Part shown: positions 1 through 8,418 of the stretch, piece after piece
How the letters are laid out: each line of letters opens with the position of its first letter
Position numbering within the stretch: position 1 is the stretch's first letter
From: Metabacillus flavus
GTDB taxonomy: Bacteria > Bacillota > Bacilli > Bacillales > Bacillaceae
Direction: 5' to 3'
DNA: 64,000 bases
Assembly (NCBI RefSeq): GCF_018283675.1
Contig: NZ_JAGVRK010000001.1
Span: 2,046,001 to 2,110,000 of the forward strand
Notes under the pieces: model-generated
Seen by the model: the letters and a program-made list of their open reading frames with translations, nothing else
What the model was told of the DNA's origin: nothing
Database searches by the model: none
Made by a program: the position numbers and the translations under genes

Positions 1-1
1 C

Positions 2-1198
2 GGCGCTTACCCTCTTCGCGGACACAATAATGTTCAAGGCGCATGTGATATGGGTACCCTGCCAGGCTGGCTTCCTGGTTATCAGCATGTTACCGATGAT
101 GCAGCCCGCGCTAAATTTGAAGAAGCGTACGGTGTAAAAATCTGCAGTACGCCTGGATTGAATAACATTGAGATGCTTGGCTCAATCGGTGCTGGAAAAA
201 TGAAAGCTATGTACCTTGTCGGGGAAGACATGGCTTTAGTAGATGCCGATTCAAACCATGTTGATGAAATTCTTTCAAGCCTAGAATTTTTTGTTGTTCA
301 GGACATCTTCCTTTCCAGAACGGCCCAATATGCAGATGTCGTTCTGCCGGCGGCTCCCTCTCTAGAGAAAGATGGAACGTTCACTAATACAGAACGCCGG
401 GTTCAAAGATTGTATCAAGCCCTGCCAACACTTGGTGACTCCAAGCCGGATTGGTGGATTGTTCAGGAAATTGCCAACCGTTTAGGGGCAAATTGGAATT
501 ACACGCATCCAAGCGATATTTTTGCTGAAATGGCTTCCCTGTCTCCATTGTTCGGTGATGCAAGCTATGAAGTGCTTGAAGGCTGGAACAGCTTCCTGTG
601 GGGCAGCTTTGATGGGAAAAGTACGCCGCTTCTCTATACGGACGGCTTCAACTTCCCGGACAAAAAAGCGCGGTTCGCCCTTTCTGACTGGGTGACACCT
701 GCTGAGTTCCCTGATGAGTATGACCTGAATATCAATAACGGGCGGATGCTCGAGCATTTCCATGAAGGAAATATGACGAACAAATCCAAAGGAATTCAAG
801 CCAAGGTTCCCCAGGTATTCGTAGAGGTCTCCCCTGCCCTCGCTAAAGAACGCGGAGTTGAGGATGGTTCAGTAGTTCGTCTCGTTTCTCCATTCGGAGC
901 CGTAAAACTGAGTGTCCTGATCACGGATCGTGTAAAAGGAAAAGAAATTTATCTTCCGATGAATTCAGTTGATAAAGAGACAGCTGTCAACTTCTTGACC
1001 GGCCCTATATATGATACGGAAACCAATACGCCTGCCTATAAACAGACGAAAGTACGGATGGAAGTGCTGGGAGAAAAACGCGAGATGCCATTGCCAAGCA
1101 CAAATCCAAGAAATAAAAAACGTTACCCTCAGAACGGCGTTGAAGCAGAACGCAAATGGGCTCGCCCAGGCTATGTTCATCTGACTACGGACAAATAA
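2..1198 (+). CDS. Formate dehydrogenase alpha subunit, C-terminal part (5' end outside window)
   Basis: The reading frame is open from base 2, so the gene enters the window from the left; the first visible residues (GAYPLRGHNNVQGACDMGTL) match the conserved molybdopterin-oxidoreductase segment that follows the active site in formate dehydrogenases. The last ~110 residues (from VFVEVSPALAKERGVEDG) are the molybdopterin-dinucleotide-binding beta-barrel domain. It resembles the YrhE/YjgC proteins of Bacillus, which oxidise formate to CO2 in the cytoplasm. A DUF1641 gene follows after 13 bases, the usual partner, and moaB-mobA-moaC lie 7 kb away. The ATG at 50 is internal, not the start. Electron acceptor and full length cannot be judged here. 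Confidence 0.9.
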   Translation, partial: GAYPLRGHNNVQGACDMGTLPGWLPGYQHVTDDAARAKFEEAYGVKICSTPGLNNIEMLGSIGAGKMKAMYLVGEDMALVDADSNHVDEILSSLEFFVVQDIFLSRTAQYADVVLPAAPSLEKDGTFTNTERRVQRLYQALPTLGDSKPDWWIVQEIANRLGANWNYTHPSDIFAEMASLSPLFGDASYEVLEGWNSFLWGSFDGKSTPLLYTDGFNFPDKKARFALSDWVTPAEFPDEYDLNINNGRMLEHFHEGNMTNKSKGIQAKVPQVFVEVSPALAKERGVEDGSVVRLVSPFGAVKLSVLITDRVKGKEIYLPMNSVDKETAVNFLTGPIYDTETNTPAYKQTKVRMEVLGEKREMPLPSTNPRNKKRYPQNGVEAERKWARPGYVHLTTDK

Positions 1199-1211
1199 GG
1201 AGGAAATACCA

Positions 1212-1694
1212 TTGGCAGCTCCTATTACAGAAATCAGAAAACCTCAATTAAGCGAGGAAGAAGTTAAACAGCAAAAGCTTAATGATTTAAAGACCCTGCT
1301 GGCTGAAAATGAAACAGCTTTGGCAAAAATGATGGAAATTGCGAGCGAGCTGAACAGCATCGGCATTCTTGACGCAGCTGACCATATGCTTCTTGCAAAA
1401 GATGAAATTGCTAAAATAGCTCTTGGACAGGTTTCCCGCAAACCGGTTACCAACCTTCTCAATACCTTGCTCGGTGCAACCGGAGCATTGATGAAAGCAG
1501 ATCCCGGACAGACTTCCAAGCTATTAAACAGTGCTGTTGCCGGTATGGATGCAGGAAGCAAATACTTGAAATCTGAAAAAAAGGTAACCGTCATGGATTT
1601 ATTAAAAACGCTGAACGATCCTGATATTAATAGAGCAATCGGTTTCGGCCTCCATTTCCTCCGCGGAATGGGAAAAGATCTGAAAGAGGATTAA
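1212..1694 (+). CDS. DUF1641 protein, formate dehydrogenase partner (YrhD/YjgD-like)
   Basis: 160 codons starting with TTG at 1212, behind an AAGGAGG site at 1198-1203 that overlaps the stop of the dehydrogenase gene, so the two are probably translated together. The protein is helical and charged at both ends, with a central hydrophobic Gly/Ala-rich segment (LLNTLLGATGALMKADPG). It ends with a motif typical of DUF1641 (NRAIGFGLHFLRGMGKDL). In Bacillus this family always sits next to YrhE/YjgC-type formate dehydrogenase; its biochemical role is not established, and a subunit or assembly role is inferred from the pairing only. A strong terminator follows directly. Confidence 0.88.
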   Translation: MAAPITEIRKPQLSEEEVKQQKLNDLKTLLAENETALAKMMEIASELNSIGILDAADHMLLAKDEIAKIALGQVSRKPVTNLLNTLLGATGALMKADPGQTSKLLNSAVAGMDAGSKYLKSEKKVTVMDLLKTLNDPDINRAIGFGLHFLRGMGKDLKED

Positions 1695-1700
1695 CCTGCT

Positions 1701-1738
1701 GACTGAAAAGACGCCGTGAGCTTCTTTTCAGTCTTTTT
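1701..1738 (+). terminator. Terminator of the formate dehydrogenase operon
   Basis: An 11-bp perfect stem (GACTGAAAAGA / TCTTTTCAGTC) with an 11-base loop is followed by TTTTT, 6 bases after the DUF1641 stop. Confidence 0.85.
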
Positions 1739-1762
1739 CAATGGCGGCGTGAGAGTCCAGAG

Positions 1763-1900
1763 TTTGTTTGACAAATGATCGACTGCCCGGTTTGTCTGAG
1801 AATTTTGCCTGACAAGTGATGGACTGCCCGGATTGTCTGACAATTTTGTCTGACAAGTGATGGATTTCTCCGTTTGTCTGACGATTTTGTCTGACAAATG
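1763..1900. repeat. 41-bp tandem repeat with GTCTGAC palindromes
   Basis: About 3.4 units of exactly 41 bp. Each unit carries two copies of the near-palindrome TTTGTCTGACAA with their cores 13 bp apart: cores start at 1794, 1835 and 1876 in one phase and at 1766, 1807, 1848 and 1889 in the other. Between the pairs is a semi-conserved AGTGATGGACTGCCCGG spacer. The antisense reading frames across it stay open only because 41-bp units without stops are repeated, so I do not call a gene. From 1901 to about 2074 I see no further signal. The function of the array is unknown. Confidence 0.9.
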
Positions 1901-2092
1901 ACGGATTGCCCAACGAGAAGCAGGACAGGTGAGATTATTCAGGAGTGTTGCGCAGCGGATCCTCTACTTTGCCCTGCTCATGCAAGCATCCTTATACGAA
2001 AACCAGCCATCTTTATTCTTGTTTCACAGCAGCAAGGTTAGCGTAAGCAGTCTCCAGTATAGAATCTGACTTAGTAAGGAATGATCAAGAAT

Positions 2093-3145
2093 ATGACAAA
2101 TGAACAAGTACTGAGTGCTTTAAAGCATGTAAACGATCCTGAATTGAATAAGAGCTTAACAGAGTTGAATATGATACGAAATATACAGATTGAGGAAAAA
2201 CATATCCACCTTGAGGTCGTGCTAACAATTTCAGGCTGTCCATTAAAGGCGAAAATACAGGAAGACATCGAAAATGCCCTTTACAAAATTGGCGCATCCA
2301 AGGTCACGATCACATTCGGATCGATGACTCCCGAGGAAAGAGCAGCATTAACACAATCTCTGAAAAATGAAACGACAGCTGATAACGGCATGCCTGCCAT
2401 GCTGCGCCCCGATTCCGGGGTTTCGATCTTTACCATTACAAGCGGGAAAGGCGGAGTCGGAAAATCTACAGTTACGATCAACCTTGCGGCTGCACTGGCT
2501 AAAATGGGTAAAAAAGTCGGCATTCTCGATGCAGACATTTACGGATTCAGCATCCCTGCAATGCTGCAGGTGAAGGATAAACCTACAATGATTGATCAAA
2601 CCGCAATTCCGGTAGAAAGCTACGGAATTAAAATCATGTCCATGGCCTTCTTTGCGAATGGAAACAACCCTGTAATGTGGCGCGGTCCCATGCTTAATAA
2701 ATGGATTAAAAATTTCCTGGTAAACACCCATTGGGGGGAACTTGACTATTTGCTGCTCGATCTTCCACCCGGAACCGGTGATGTGGCCATCGATGTAGCG
2801 GCGATGATTCCACAGGCAAAGGAAGTCATCGTTACCACTCCCCATGCGGTTGCTTCTTTAGTGGCAGCAAGAGCGGGAATCATGGCTCAGCACACGAAGC
2901 ACGAAATAGCCGGCGTCGTTGAAAACATGGCCTATCTGGAAGAAGCAGATGGCACAAAAAGATATCTGTTCGGAAAAGATGGCGGAGAAATGCTGGCCAG
3001 ACAGCTCCATACGGAAGTCATCGCAAGAATACCTTTTGGACAACCTGATGACAGACTTACAGAAGGACTTTATCAAGAAGAATCCCTGCCCGGAGAAATG
3101 TTTAGAAGCCTTGCTCAACATCTCATACGTCAACAAAAGACCTAA
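2093..3145 (+). CDS. Mrp/ApbC-family P-loop ATPase (SalA-like)
   Basis: The protein has an N-terminal MIP18/DUF59-type domain (about residues 1-85, with VNDPELNKSL) and then an Mrp/NBP35 ATPase domain. The latter has a deviant Walker A GKGGVGKST, a switch DADIYGFSIP, WRGPML and DLPPGTGD. This family carries iron-sulfur clusters or, as SalA in B. subtilis, acts as a regulator. The C-terminal CxxC that bridges Fe-S clusters in Mrp proteins is absent (ENMAYLEEADG in its place), as in SalA. I prefer the ATG at 2093 because AAGGA at 2076-2080 abuts the upstream ATG at 2081; neither spacing is ideal. It follows the formate dehydrogenase operon but has its own leader. It ends at a bidirectional terminator. 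Confidence 0.85.
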   Translation: MTNEQVLSALKHVNDPELNKSLTELNMIRNIQIEEKHIHLEVVLTISGCPLKAKIQEDIENALYKIGASKVTITFGSMTPEERAALTQSLKNETTADNGMPAMLRPDSGVSIFTITSGKGGVGKSTVTINLAAALAKMGKKVGILDADIYGFSIPAMLQVKDKPTMIDQTAIPVESYGIKIMSMAFFANGNNPVMWRGPMLNKWIKNFLVNTHWGELDYLLLDLPPGTGDVAIDVAAMIPQAKEVIVTTPHAVASLVAARAGIMAQHTKHEIAGVVENMAYLEEADGTKRYLFGKDGGEMLARQLHTEVIARIPFGQPDDRLTEGLYQEESLPGEMFRSLAQHLIRQQKT

Positions 3146-3174
3146 CTATGTTCATACTGAAAATAAACCAAAAG

Positions 3175-3208
3175 AAAAAGCAAGAAGCTTTCCAGCTTCT
3201 TGCTTTTT
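3175..3208. terminator. Bidirectional terminator
   Basis: A 15-bp perfect inverted repeat (AAAAAGCAAGAAGCT / AGCTTCTTGCTTTTT, 4-base loop) has A- and T-tracts on both sides. It lies between the convergent ATPase gene and the copper-locus lipoprotein-like gene, so it can stop transcription from either side. Confidence 0.9.
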
Positions 3209-3220
3209 CTCAATAATCTA

Positions 3221-4030
3221 TCACTCTTCCACCTTAACCGTATAAGGGAAAACATGAACCTTCCCTTCAAACTTAAATTCTGCCCAAATCTTATAAATTC
3301 CCGGTTTTTCAAATTCAGTTTCAAACTTTGTCTCTTTTTCAGAAGCCGGGTGAACATGCACGTATTTTTCACCCTTCTCATCCAGAATAACGACATGTCC
3401 TGAAGCGCCAAGGTATGGTTCCGGCTCCCCTTTGTTAAATGAAAATGCAAGCGTAACAGGTTCTTGTCTTTTCAGTTTTTTGGGATTCATCTCAGCCATA
3501 TAGTCCCCTGTTGTCATTTTAAATGAGTTCTCCGGCTGCAGCGAGGGGATTTTATCTTCATTAGAAGTACCGATTTGGAATCCAAGCGGCTTCACTTCAT
3601 ACTCCGCATTTTCAGGGCTTATATCCACGAATGCTTTGTAGTTTCCGTCAGAAAGCTTTTGTTCTGCCTCATATGTGCCATCTGCCGTTTTCCCGGGATG
3701 AATATGGTGATATTTCTTTAAATCCTTACTTACTACAATTAGGTGCATGATTTTTTCGTGATTCACCTTGAGTTTACTGAATGGCTTTCCTTCACTGTCT
3801 GTTAATTTAATTTGAATACGATTATCTTTAAACTTTACAGATGCCTGGATTTCATTTAAATGGCTGTTATGACTTCCATGACTGGCATGAGTAACGGCCT
3901 CTTGATGAGAGTGACCTGTTTCTTTTATTGCAGCAGGCTTTTCTGAATTAGCCTGAACAATAAAATATGCACCGGTCACCGCTCCCGCAATTAAAGCTGC
4001 TGCCAGGACCCATTTCCAAATAATCGACAT
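3221..4030 (-). CDS. Membrane-anchored YtkA-like domain protein of the copper locus
   Basis: 269 residues. One N-terminal membrane segment (WVLAAALIAGAVTGAYFIV) is followed by a His-rich stretch (residues ~40-58, with HSHQEAVTHASHGSHNSH) and two YtkA-like beta-sandwich repeats. The second contains KYVHVHPASEKETKFETEF and ends PYTVKVEE. The bulk of the protein should lie outside the membrane. The start has a GGGAGG site 6 bases ahead, and only 12 bases separate it from the copA stop, so it is the last gene of the copA transcript. The His-rich region and position suggest extracytoplasmic copper binding or delivery; this is inference, since YtkA-like domains have no settled function. Confidence 0.82.
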   Translation of the reverse strand: MSIIWKWVLAAALIAGAVTGAYFIVQANSEKPAAIKETGHSHQEAVTHASHGSHNSHLNEIQASVKFKDNRIQIKLTDSEGKPFSKLKVNHEKIMHLIVVSKDLKKYHHIHPGKTADGTYEAEQKLSDGNYKAFVDISPENAEYEVKPLGFQIGTSNEDKIPSLQPENSFKMTTGDYMAEMNPKKLKRQEPVTLAFSFNKGEPEPYLGASGHVVILDEKGEKYVHVHPASEKETKFETEFEKPGIYKIWAEFKFEGKVHVFPYTVKVEE

Positions 4031-4042
4031 AATCTGCCTCCC

Positions 4043-6457
4043 TTATTTTAGCTTCAATCTCTGCAGACGAAGCGCGTTAAGAACTACCGAAACTGAGCTG
4101 AATGCCATTGCTGCGCCTGCAAGCCATGGAGCAAGGAAGCCTGCTGCAGCGATAGGAATTCCAATTATGTTATAGCCAAATGCCCAAAACAGGTTTTGTT
4201 TAATATTGCGGATCGTTTTCCGGCTCATGAATAAGGCATCCGCAATACTGTTCAAGTCCCCTCGTATAAGGGTGATATCGGCTGCCTCCATCGCGACATC
4301 TGTTCCGGTGCCGATTGCCATGCCGATATTAGCTGAAGCAAGGGCAGGTGCATCGTTAATACCATCTCCCACCATTGCCACCCGTTTGCCTTCTTTCTGC
4401 AGCTTTTTCACTGCTGCAGCTTTTTCAGCCGGCAATACCTCTGCAATCACTTCATCGATTCCTGCCTGAGCCGCAATGGATCTGGCTGTTCTCTCGTTAT
4501 CTCCAGTAATCATGACTACCCTTACACCCATGTCTTTCAATCTCTTCACTGCTTCGGCCGAACTCTCTTTAATGGTATCTGCAACTGCAATCAGTCCGGC
4601 ATAGGTACCGTTAATGCCAATCAGCATGGCGGTCTTGCCATCGCCTTCTAATTTCTTCATTAAAGGGATCGCCTGAGAGATTTCAATTCCATGGTTTTCC
4701 ATCAGCTTTCTTGTTCCAATCAAAACTTTATCTCCATTAACAGTAGAACGGATTCCATACCCTGGAATCGTTTCAAATTCCTGAACCTCTGCTAAGGGAA
4801 TTCCCCGTTCTTTGATTCCATCTGTAATGGCTTTCGCCAGCGGGTGCTCTGACTGATTTTCTGCTGCAGCAATGATTGATAGCACTTGATTTTCATTTTC
4901 AGAAATGATGTTTACATCGGTCAAAACAGGTGTACCATTCGTTACTGTGCCCGTCTTATCTAATAAAACGGTATCAATTCGGTGCGCTGCTTCCAGATGT
5001 TCTCCTCCCTTAAACAAGATTCCGAATTCTGCGGCACGTCCTGAACCGGCCATAATGGACGTTGGAGTCGCGAGACCCAGAGCACAGGGACAGGCAATAA
5101 CAAGAACCGCAATCAGCTTTTCAAGGGCAGAAGGAAATTCCCCGGGGTTTATCCAAATAATCCAGCACAAAAAGGTCAGAAATGCCAATCCCAGCACAAT
5201 AGGGACAAAGATTCCTGATATTTGATCAGCCAGACGCTGAATTGGTGCCTTTGAGGTTTGAGCCTCTTCCACCACTTTAATAATCTGGGCAAGGGCTGTG
5301 TCTTTTCCCACTTTGTCAGCGCGGAACTTAATAAATCCATTTTTATTTATAGTAGAACCGAATACTGCATCCCCTGCTGTTTTATCTGCAGGAATGCTTT
5401 CCCCTGTAAGCATGGACTCATCTACTGCAGTACGGCCTTCGATAATCTCACCGTCAACCGGAATTTTTTCTCCTGGTTTAACGAAAACAAGATCCCCTTT
5501 TGCAACCTCTTCAAGCGGAACCGTCATCTCCTGCCCATCCCGGAAAACGGAAGCTGTTTTGGCCTGCAGCCCCATCAGTTTTTTGATTGCTTCGGATGAC
5601 CGGCCTTTTGCCTGTGCTTCGAATAATTTACCAAGCAGGATGAGGGTAATGAGAATGGCGCTTGTTTCAAAATAAAGCCCTTGTATATGTTCCTGTATAC
5701 CGATTGATTTAACCGTTAAGAACAGGCTGTAAAAATAAGCTGCGGAAGTACCCAAGGCCACCAGAACGTCCATATTGGCCCCTTTATTTCTTAATGTATG
5801 GTAAGCGCCTTTATAAAATTGCCAGCCGGCGATAAATTGAACAGGCGTAGCAAACGCAAGCTGCACCCAAGGATTCATCAGCATATCCGGCAAATAAATA
5901 AAGGATGTAAAAGAAAAATGGCTGACCATTGCCCAAAGCAGCGGAATGGACAGAATCATAGAAAACAAGAATTTCCCCTGCTGGTTTTGAATCTCTTTTA
6001 ATCGCCGGTGCCCTGCATCCTTATCTTCCTTCTTCACTGCGGCCCCATATCCTAATTTTTCAATTTGGCTGACAATTTCTTTAGGCCCTGAACCGGCAGG
6101 ATTATACTCAACGGATGCACTTTCCATGGCCAGGTTGACAGTTGCATTGTAAACGCCATCCATTTTGTTCAAGCCCTTTTCAATCCTCGCTGCGCAGGCT
6201 GCACAGGTCATGCCTGTAATGGAAAAAGCGGCTTTCCTTCCATCTGGTTCATAGCCGAGTTCTCTAATTTTTGTTTGGATCTCTGAGAGGCTGACTGTCT
6301 TTGCATCATATTGAATGGATGAGCGCTCAAGCGCAAGATTCACATGAGCTTCCTCAATTCCTTCCATTTTCTTCAGTCCTTTTTCAATTCGGACTGCACA
6401 AGCAGCGCATGTCATCCCGCTGATTCCGATATTTGTTTCCTTCAATTGACTGTTCAT
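4043..6457 (-). CDS. copA: Copper-exporting P1B-type ATPase
   Basis: 804 residues, normal for Bacillus CopA. Two N-terminal heavy-metal-associated domains each carry GMTCAAC (Cys17/Cys20, and again near residue 85). Eight membrane segments follow, with the CPC metal-transport motif (IACPCALGLATP, near residue 455), the phosphorylation site DKTGT (near 500), the TGES loop and GDGINDAPAL. Couples ATP hydrolysis to Cu(I) export across the plasma membrane, receiving copper from CopZ. The ATG has a strong AAGGAGGTGG site. It has its own CsoR-type operator at 6473-6491, separate from the csoR-copZ one, and is followed by the YtkA-like gene. Confidence 0.97.
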   Translation of the reverse strand: MNSQLKETNIGISGMTCAACAVRIEKGLKKMEGIEEAHVNLALERSSIQYDAKTVSLSEIQTKIRELGYEPDGRKAAFSITGMTCAACAARIEKGLNKMDGVYNATVNLAMESASVEYNPAGSGPKEIVSQIEKLGYGAAVKKEDKDAGHRRLKEIQNQQGKFLFSMILSIPLLWAMVSHFSFTSFIYLPDMLMNPWVQLAFATPVQFIAGWQFYKGAYHTLRNKGANMDVLVALGTSAAYFYSLFLTVKSIGIQEHIQGLYFETSAILITLILLGKLFEAQAKGRSSEAIKKLMGLQAKTASVFRDGQEMTVPLEEVAKGDLVFVKPGEKIPVDGEIIEGRTAVDESMLTGESIPADKTAGDAVFGSTINKNGFIKFRADKVGKDTALAQIIKVVEEAQTSKAPIQRLADQISGIFVPIVLGLAFLTFLCWIIWINPGEFPSALEKLIAVLVIACPCALGLATPTSIMAGSGRAAEFGILFKGGEHLEAAHRIDTVLLDKTGTVTNGTPVLTDVNIISENENQVLSIIAAAENQSEHPLAKAITDGIKERGIPLAEVQEFETIPGYGIRSTVNGDKVLIGTRKLMENHGIEISQAIPLMKKLEGDGKTAMLIGINGTYAGLIAVADTIKESSAEAVKRLKDMGVRVVMITGDNERTARSIAAQAGIDEVIAEVLPAEKAAAVKKLQKEGKRVAMVGDGINDAPALASANIGMAIGTGTDVAMEAADITLIRGDLNSIADALFMSRKTIRNIKQNLFWAFGYNIIGIPIAAAGFLAPWLAGAAMAFSSVSVVLNALRLQRLKLK

Positions 6458-6472
6458 GGATGTCCACCTCCT

Positions 6473-6491
6473 TATACCTTATAGGGGTATA
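6473..6491. promoter_or_regulatory. CsoR operator upstream of copA
   Basis: TATACCTTATAGGGGTATA is an inverted repeat of the TACCC/GGGTA type bound by CsoR. It sits just ahead of the copA ribosome binding site and closely resembles the site at 7136-7154. Confidence 0.82.
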
Positions 6492-6541
6492 TTTTTTCTA
6501 AAAAGATACGCGCTATTTTGATCTAGCACGTACTCACTGGC

Positions 6542-6748
6542 TTATTCTGCTGCTTCATATCCTTGTTCATCAATCGTTTCAATGATTTCTTCCAGACTAA
6601 CCTTTTCAGGTGCATAATTTACATCAGCTTTTCCTTCATTTAAATGCACCTTTACGGAGGACACTCCTGTAAGCTTTCCTACGCTGCCTTCAACTGCTTT
6701 TACGCAATGTTCACAGCTCATTCCTTTGACCGTTAACGTGGTAATCAA
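6542..6748 (-). CDS. copZ: Copper chaperone CopZ
   Basis: A 68-residue heavy-metal-associated domain with the Cu(I)-binding motif GMSCEHC at residues 9-15 and the ferredoxin-like fold pattern through to the C-terminal GYEAAE. The cytoplasmic chaperone hands Cu(I) to the N-terminal domains of CopA. The ATG follows GGGGAG with good spacing and lies 12 bases after the csoR stop, so csoR and copZ form one transcript. copA follows after 84 bases with a second operator. Confidence 0.96.
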   Translation of the reverse strand: MITTLTVKGMSCEHCVKAVEGSVGKLTGVSSVKVHLNEGKADVNYAPEKVSLEEIIETIDEQGYEAAE

Positions 6749-6760
6749 AATAATCTCCCC

Positions 6761-7102
6761 TTATCCTTTTTTCATAAGCTTTCCAATGGTTAACAGCACT
6801 TCATCCAGGACCTCTTCGTCCCCTGCCTGGATCCGTTCTGCTACACACGATTTCATATGGCCTTCGAGCAATAGCTTTCCTACACTATTTAAAGCAGCCT
6901 GAGTAGCAGCGATTTGAGTAATGACATCATCACAGTACGTATCTTCTTCAATCAGTCTTTTAATTCCCCGTACCTGCCCCTCAACTCGGTTAAGACGGGA
7001 AGTTAAATTCTTTTTCATTAATTCCGAATGATGGCTTTTCCGGCCGGAGCTTGCACAGTGCTGAGCTTCCTTTTCCACTGCGTGAATTTGTTCTTCTTCC
7101 AT
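6761..7102 (-). CDS. csoR: Copper-sensing repressor CsoR
   Basis: 113 residues, all-helical CsoR/RcnR family. The Cu(I) ligands are visible as Cys-His-Cys: Cys in DTYCDD, then His and Cys in GHMKSC. It also has LTSRLNRVEGQVRGIKRL, typical of the DNA-binding surface. The N-terminal extension carries an extra Cys/His cluster (AQHCASSGRKSHH) whose role is unknown. CsoR represses copper genes and lets go of DNA when it binds Cu(I). The start has a GGGGGG/GGTGG-type site, and the operator at 7136-7154 lies immediately upstream, implying autoregulation of csoR-copZ. Confidence 0.95.
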   Translation of the reverse strand: MEEEQIHAVEKEAQHCASSGRKSHHSELMKKNLTSRLNRVEGQVRGIKRLIEEDTYCDDVITQIAATQAALNSVGKLLLEGHMKSCVAERIQAGDEEVLDEVLLTIGKLMKKG

Positions 7103-7135
7103 CGTTCCACCCCCCTCTAACTGCCCTTAATATAA

Positions 7136-7154
7136 CATACCCTTATAGGGTATG
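7136..7154. promoter_or_regulatory. CsoR operator upstream of csoR-copZ
   Basis: CATACCCTTATAGGGTATG is a perfect 7-bp inverted repeat with a TTATA centre, matching the CsoR operator pattern; it lies 34 bases ahead of the csoR start. Confidence 0.88.
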
Positions 7155-7193
7155 CAATTATGCTGTTTTGGATTCGGTTTTTTGAAAGAAGTT

Positions 7194-7223
7194 TTGGGAG
7201 AGCGGAATGGCTAATGGTATAAT
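7194..7223 (+). promoter_or_regulatory. Sigma-A type promoter of the FAD oxidoreductase gene
   Basis: TTGGGA, 18 bases, TATAAT. The -10 box lies downstream of the first in-frame start codon at 7207, so that codon cannot be the translation start and the ATG at 7279 is used. Confidence 0.7.
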
Positions 7224-7278
7224 AGCAAGTACGAAAAATGAACCTACTATTACACGATTTCATAAAAGGGTGCAGAAG

Positions 7279-8418
7279 ATGAAGAGATTTATCATAATAG
7301 GGGCTGGCATTTTAGGTGCTTCCACCGCATATCACTTAGTTAAAAAAGGAGCAGAGGTTGTCATTATTGACCGGCTCGATGAAGGTCAGGCAACAGGTGC
7401 CGCTGCTGGTATTGTATGTCCTTGGCTTTCACAGCGCAGAAATCAGGCATGGTACAAACTTGCCAAAAGCGGTGCCCGCTATTACCCGGAGCTGATTGCC
7501 GAGCTTGAAGCCGATGGTGAAAAAGATACAGGCTATGCAAAAGTCGGCGCAATCAGCATCCATCCCGATGAAGAAAAAATAGCGGCGATGGAAAAACGGG
7601 CGCTGAAGCGAAAAGAGGTTGCCCCTGAAATTGGGGAGCTGACGAGGATGAACCCATCGCAAATTTCGGACCTCTTCCCTCCTCTTGGAGATAAATATTA
7701 TGGCCTCCATGTAAGCGGCGCTGCCAGAGTGGACGGGCGCGGAATACGGGATGCTTTGCTGAACGCGGCAAAGAAACGCGGTGCCAAAGTAATTTCAGGT
7801 GATGCATCCTTATTGCATCAAGATGACACCGTTACCGGAGCGATCGTAAATGGACATTCCTATTTATCTGATCAGGTGATTGTATGTGCGGGAGCCTGGG
7901 CCTCCTCTTTGTTAAAACCATTAGGCATATCCTTTCAGGTCCATTTTCAAAAAGCACAAATTGTCCACTTGGAGCTTCCGGGAGAGCAGACTGAACAATG
8001 GCCGGTAGTTATGCCGCCCGGCACTCAATATATTCTTGCTTTTGATCATGGTCGAATTGTGGCAGGTGCCACTCACGAAAATACCGATGTTTTTGATTCC
8101 CGTTTAACGGCAGGCGGCATTCATGAAGTTCTCAGCAAGGCAGCGGAAACCGCTCCCGGATTAAGCCATGGCCGCTTTCTTGAAGGCCGGGTTGGTTTCC
8201 GGCCCTTTACGGAAGACTTCCTGCCGGTTATAGGAGCCGTGCCTAAATGGAAAGGCCTGCTAGCCGCAAATGGATTAGGTTCTTCTGGTTTGACGATGGG
8301 TCCATTCCTTGGTTCACAGCTTGCTAATCTGGCACTTGATGAACATCTTGAAATTGATTTGCAGCTCTATTCTCTAAATAAAACGATGAAAAGTGAAGGA
8401 AGTGAAAGTCTTGAGTAA
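7279..8418 (+). CDS. FAD-dependent amine/glycine oxidase family protein (DadA/ThiO-like)
   Basis: 379 residues from the ATG at 7279 (AAAAGGG eight bases upstream). The N-terminal dinucleotide fold is clear: IIIGAGILGASTAYHLVKKGAEVVIID. The C-terminal FAD-contact segment is GRVGFRPFTEDFLPVIGAVPKWKGLLAANGLGSSGLTMGP. These are features of the DAO family, which oxidises amino groups or imino acids with FAD. The substrate cannot be told from sequence. The next gene starts within its last codons. It may also be part of the transcript that reaches the Moco genes, but a 100-base gap with possible promoter signals follows the next ORF. Confidence 0.88.
   Translation: MKRFIIIGAGILGASTAYHLVKKGAEVVIIDRLDEGQATGAAAGIVCPWLSQRRNQAWYKLAKSGARYYPELIAELEADGEKDTGYAKVGAISIHPDEEKIAAMEKRALKRKEVAPEIGELTRMNPSQISDLFPPLGDKYYGLHVSGAARVDGRGIRDALLNAAKKRGAKVISGDASLLHQDDTVTGAIVNGHSYLSDQVIVCAGAWASSLLKPLGISFQVHFQKAQIVHLELPGEQTEQWPVVMPPGTQYILAFDHGRIVAGATHENTDVFDSRLTAGGIHEVLSKAAETAPGLSHGRFLEGRVGFRPFTEDFLPVIGAVPKWKGLLAANGLGSSGLTMGPFLGSQLANLALDEHLEIDLQLYSLNKTMKSEGSESLE

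Noticed and set aside
1691-1913. Two overlapping antisense ORFs of 61-68 codons with SDK..VRQT-like repeats
   Set aside because: They are the translation of the 41-bp tandem repeat; the frames stay open because the unit has no stop, and there is no ribosome site.
7207-7278. Upstream extension of the FAD oxidoreductase (start at 7207)
   Set aside because: A TATAAT -10 box at 7218-7223 lies after this codon, and the ribosome site fits the ATG at 7279.
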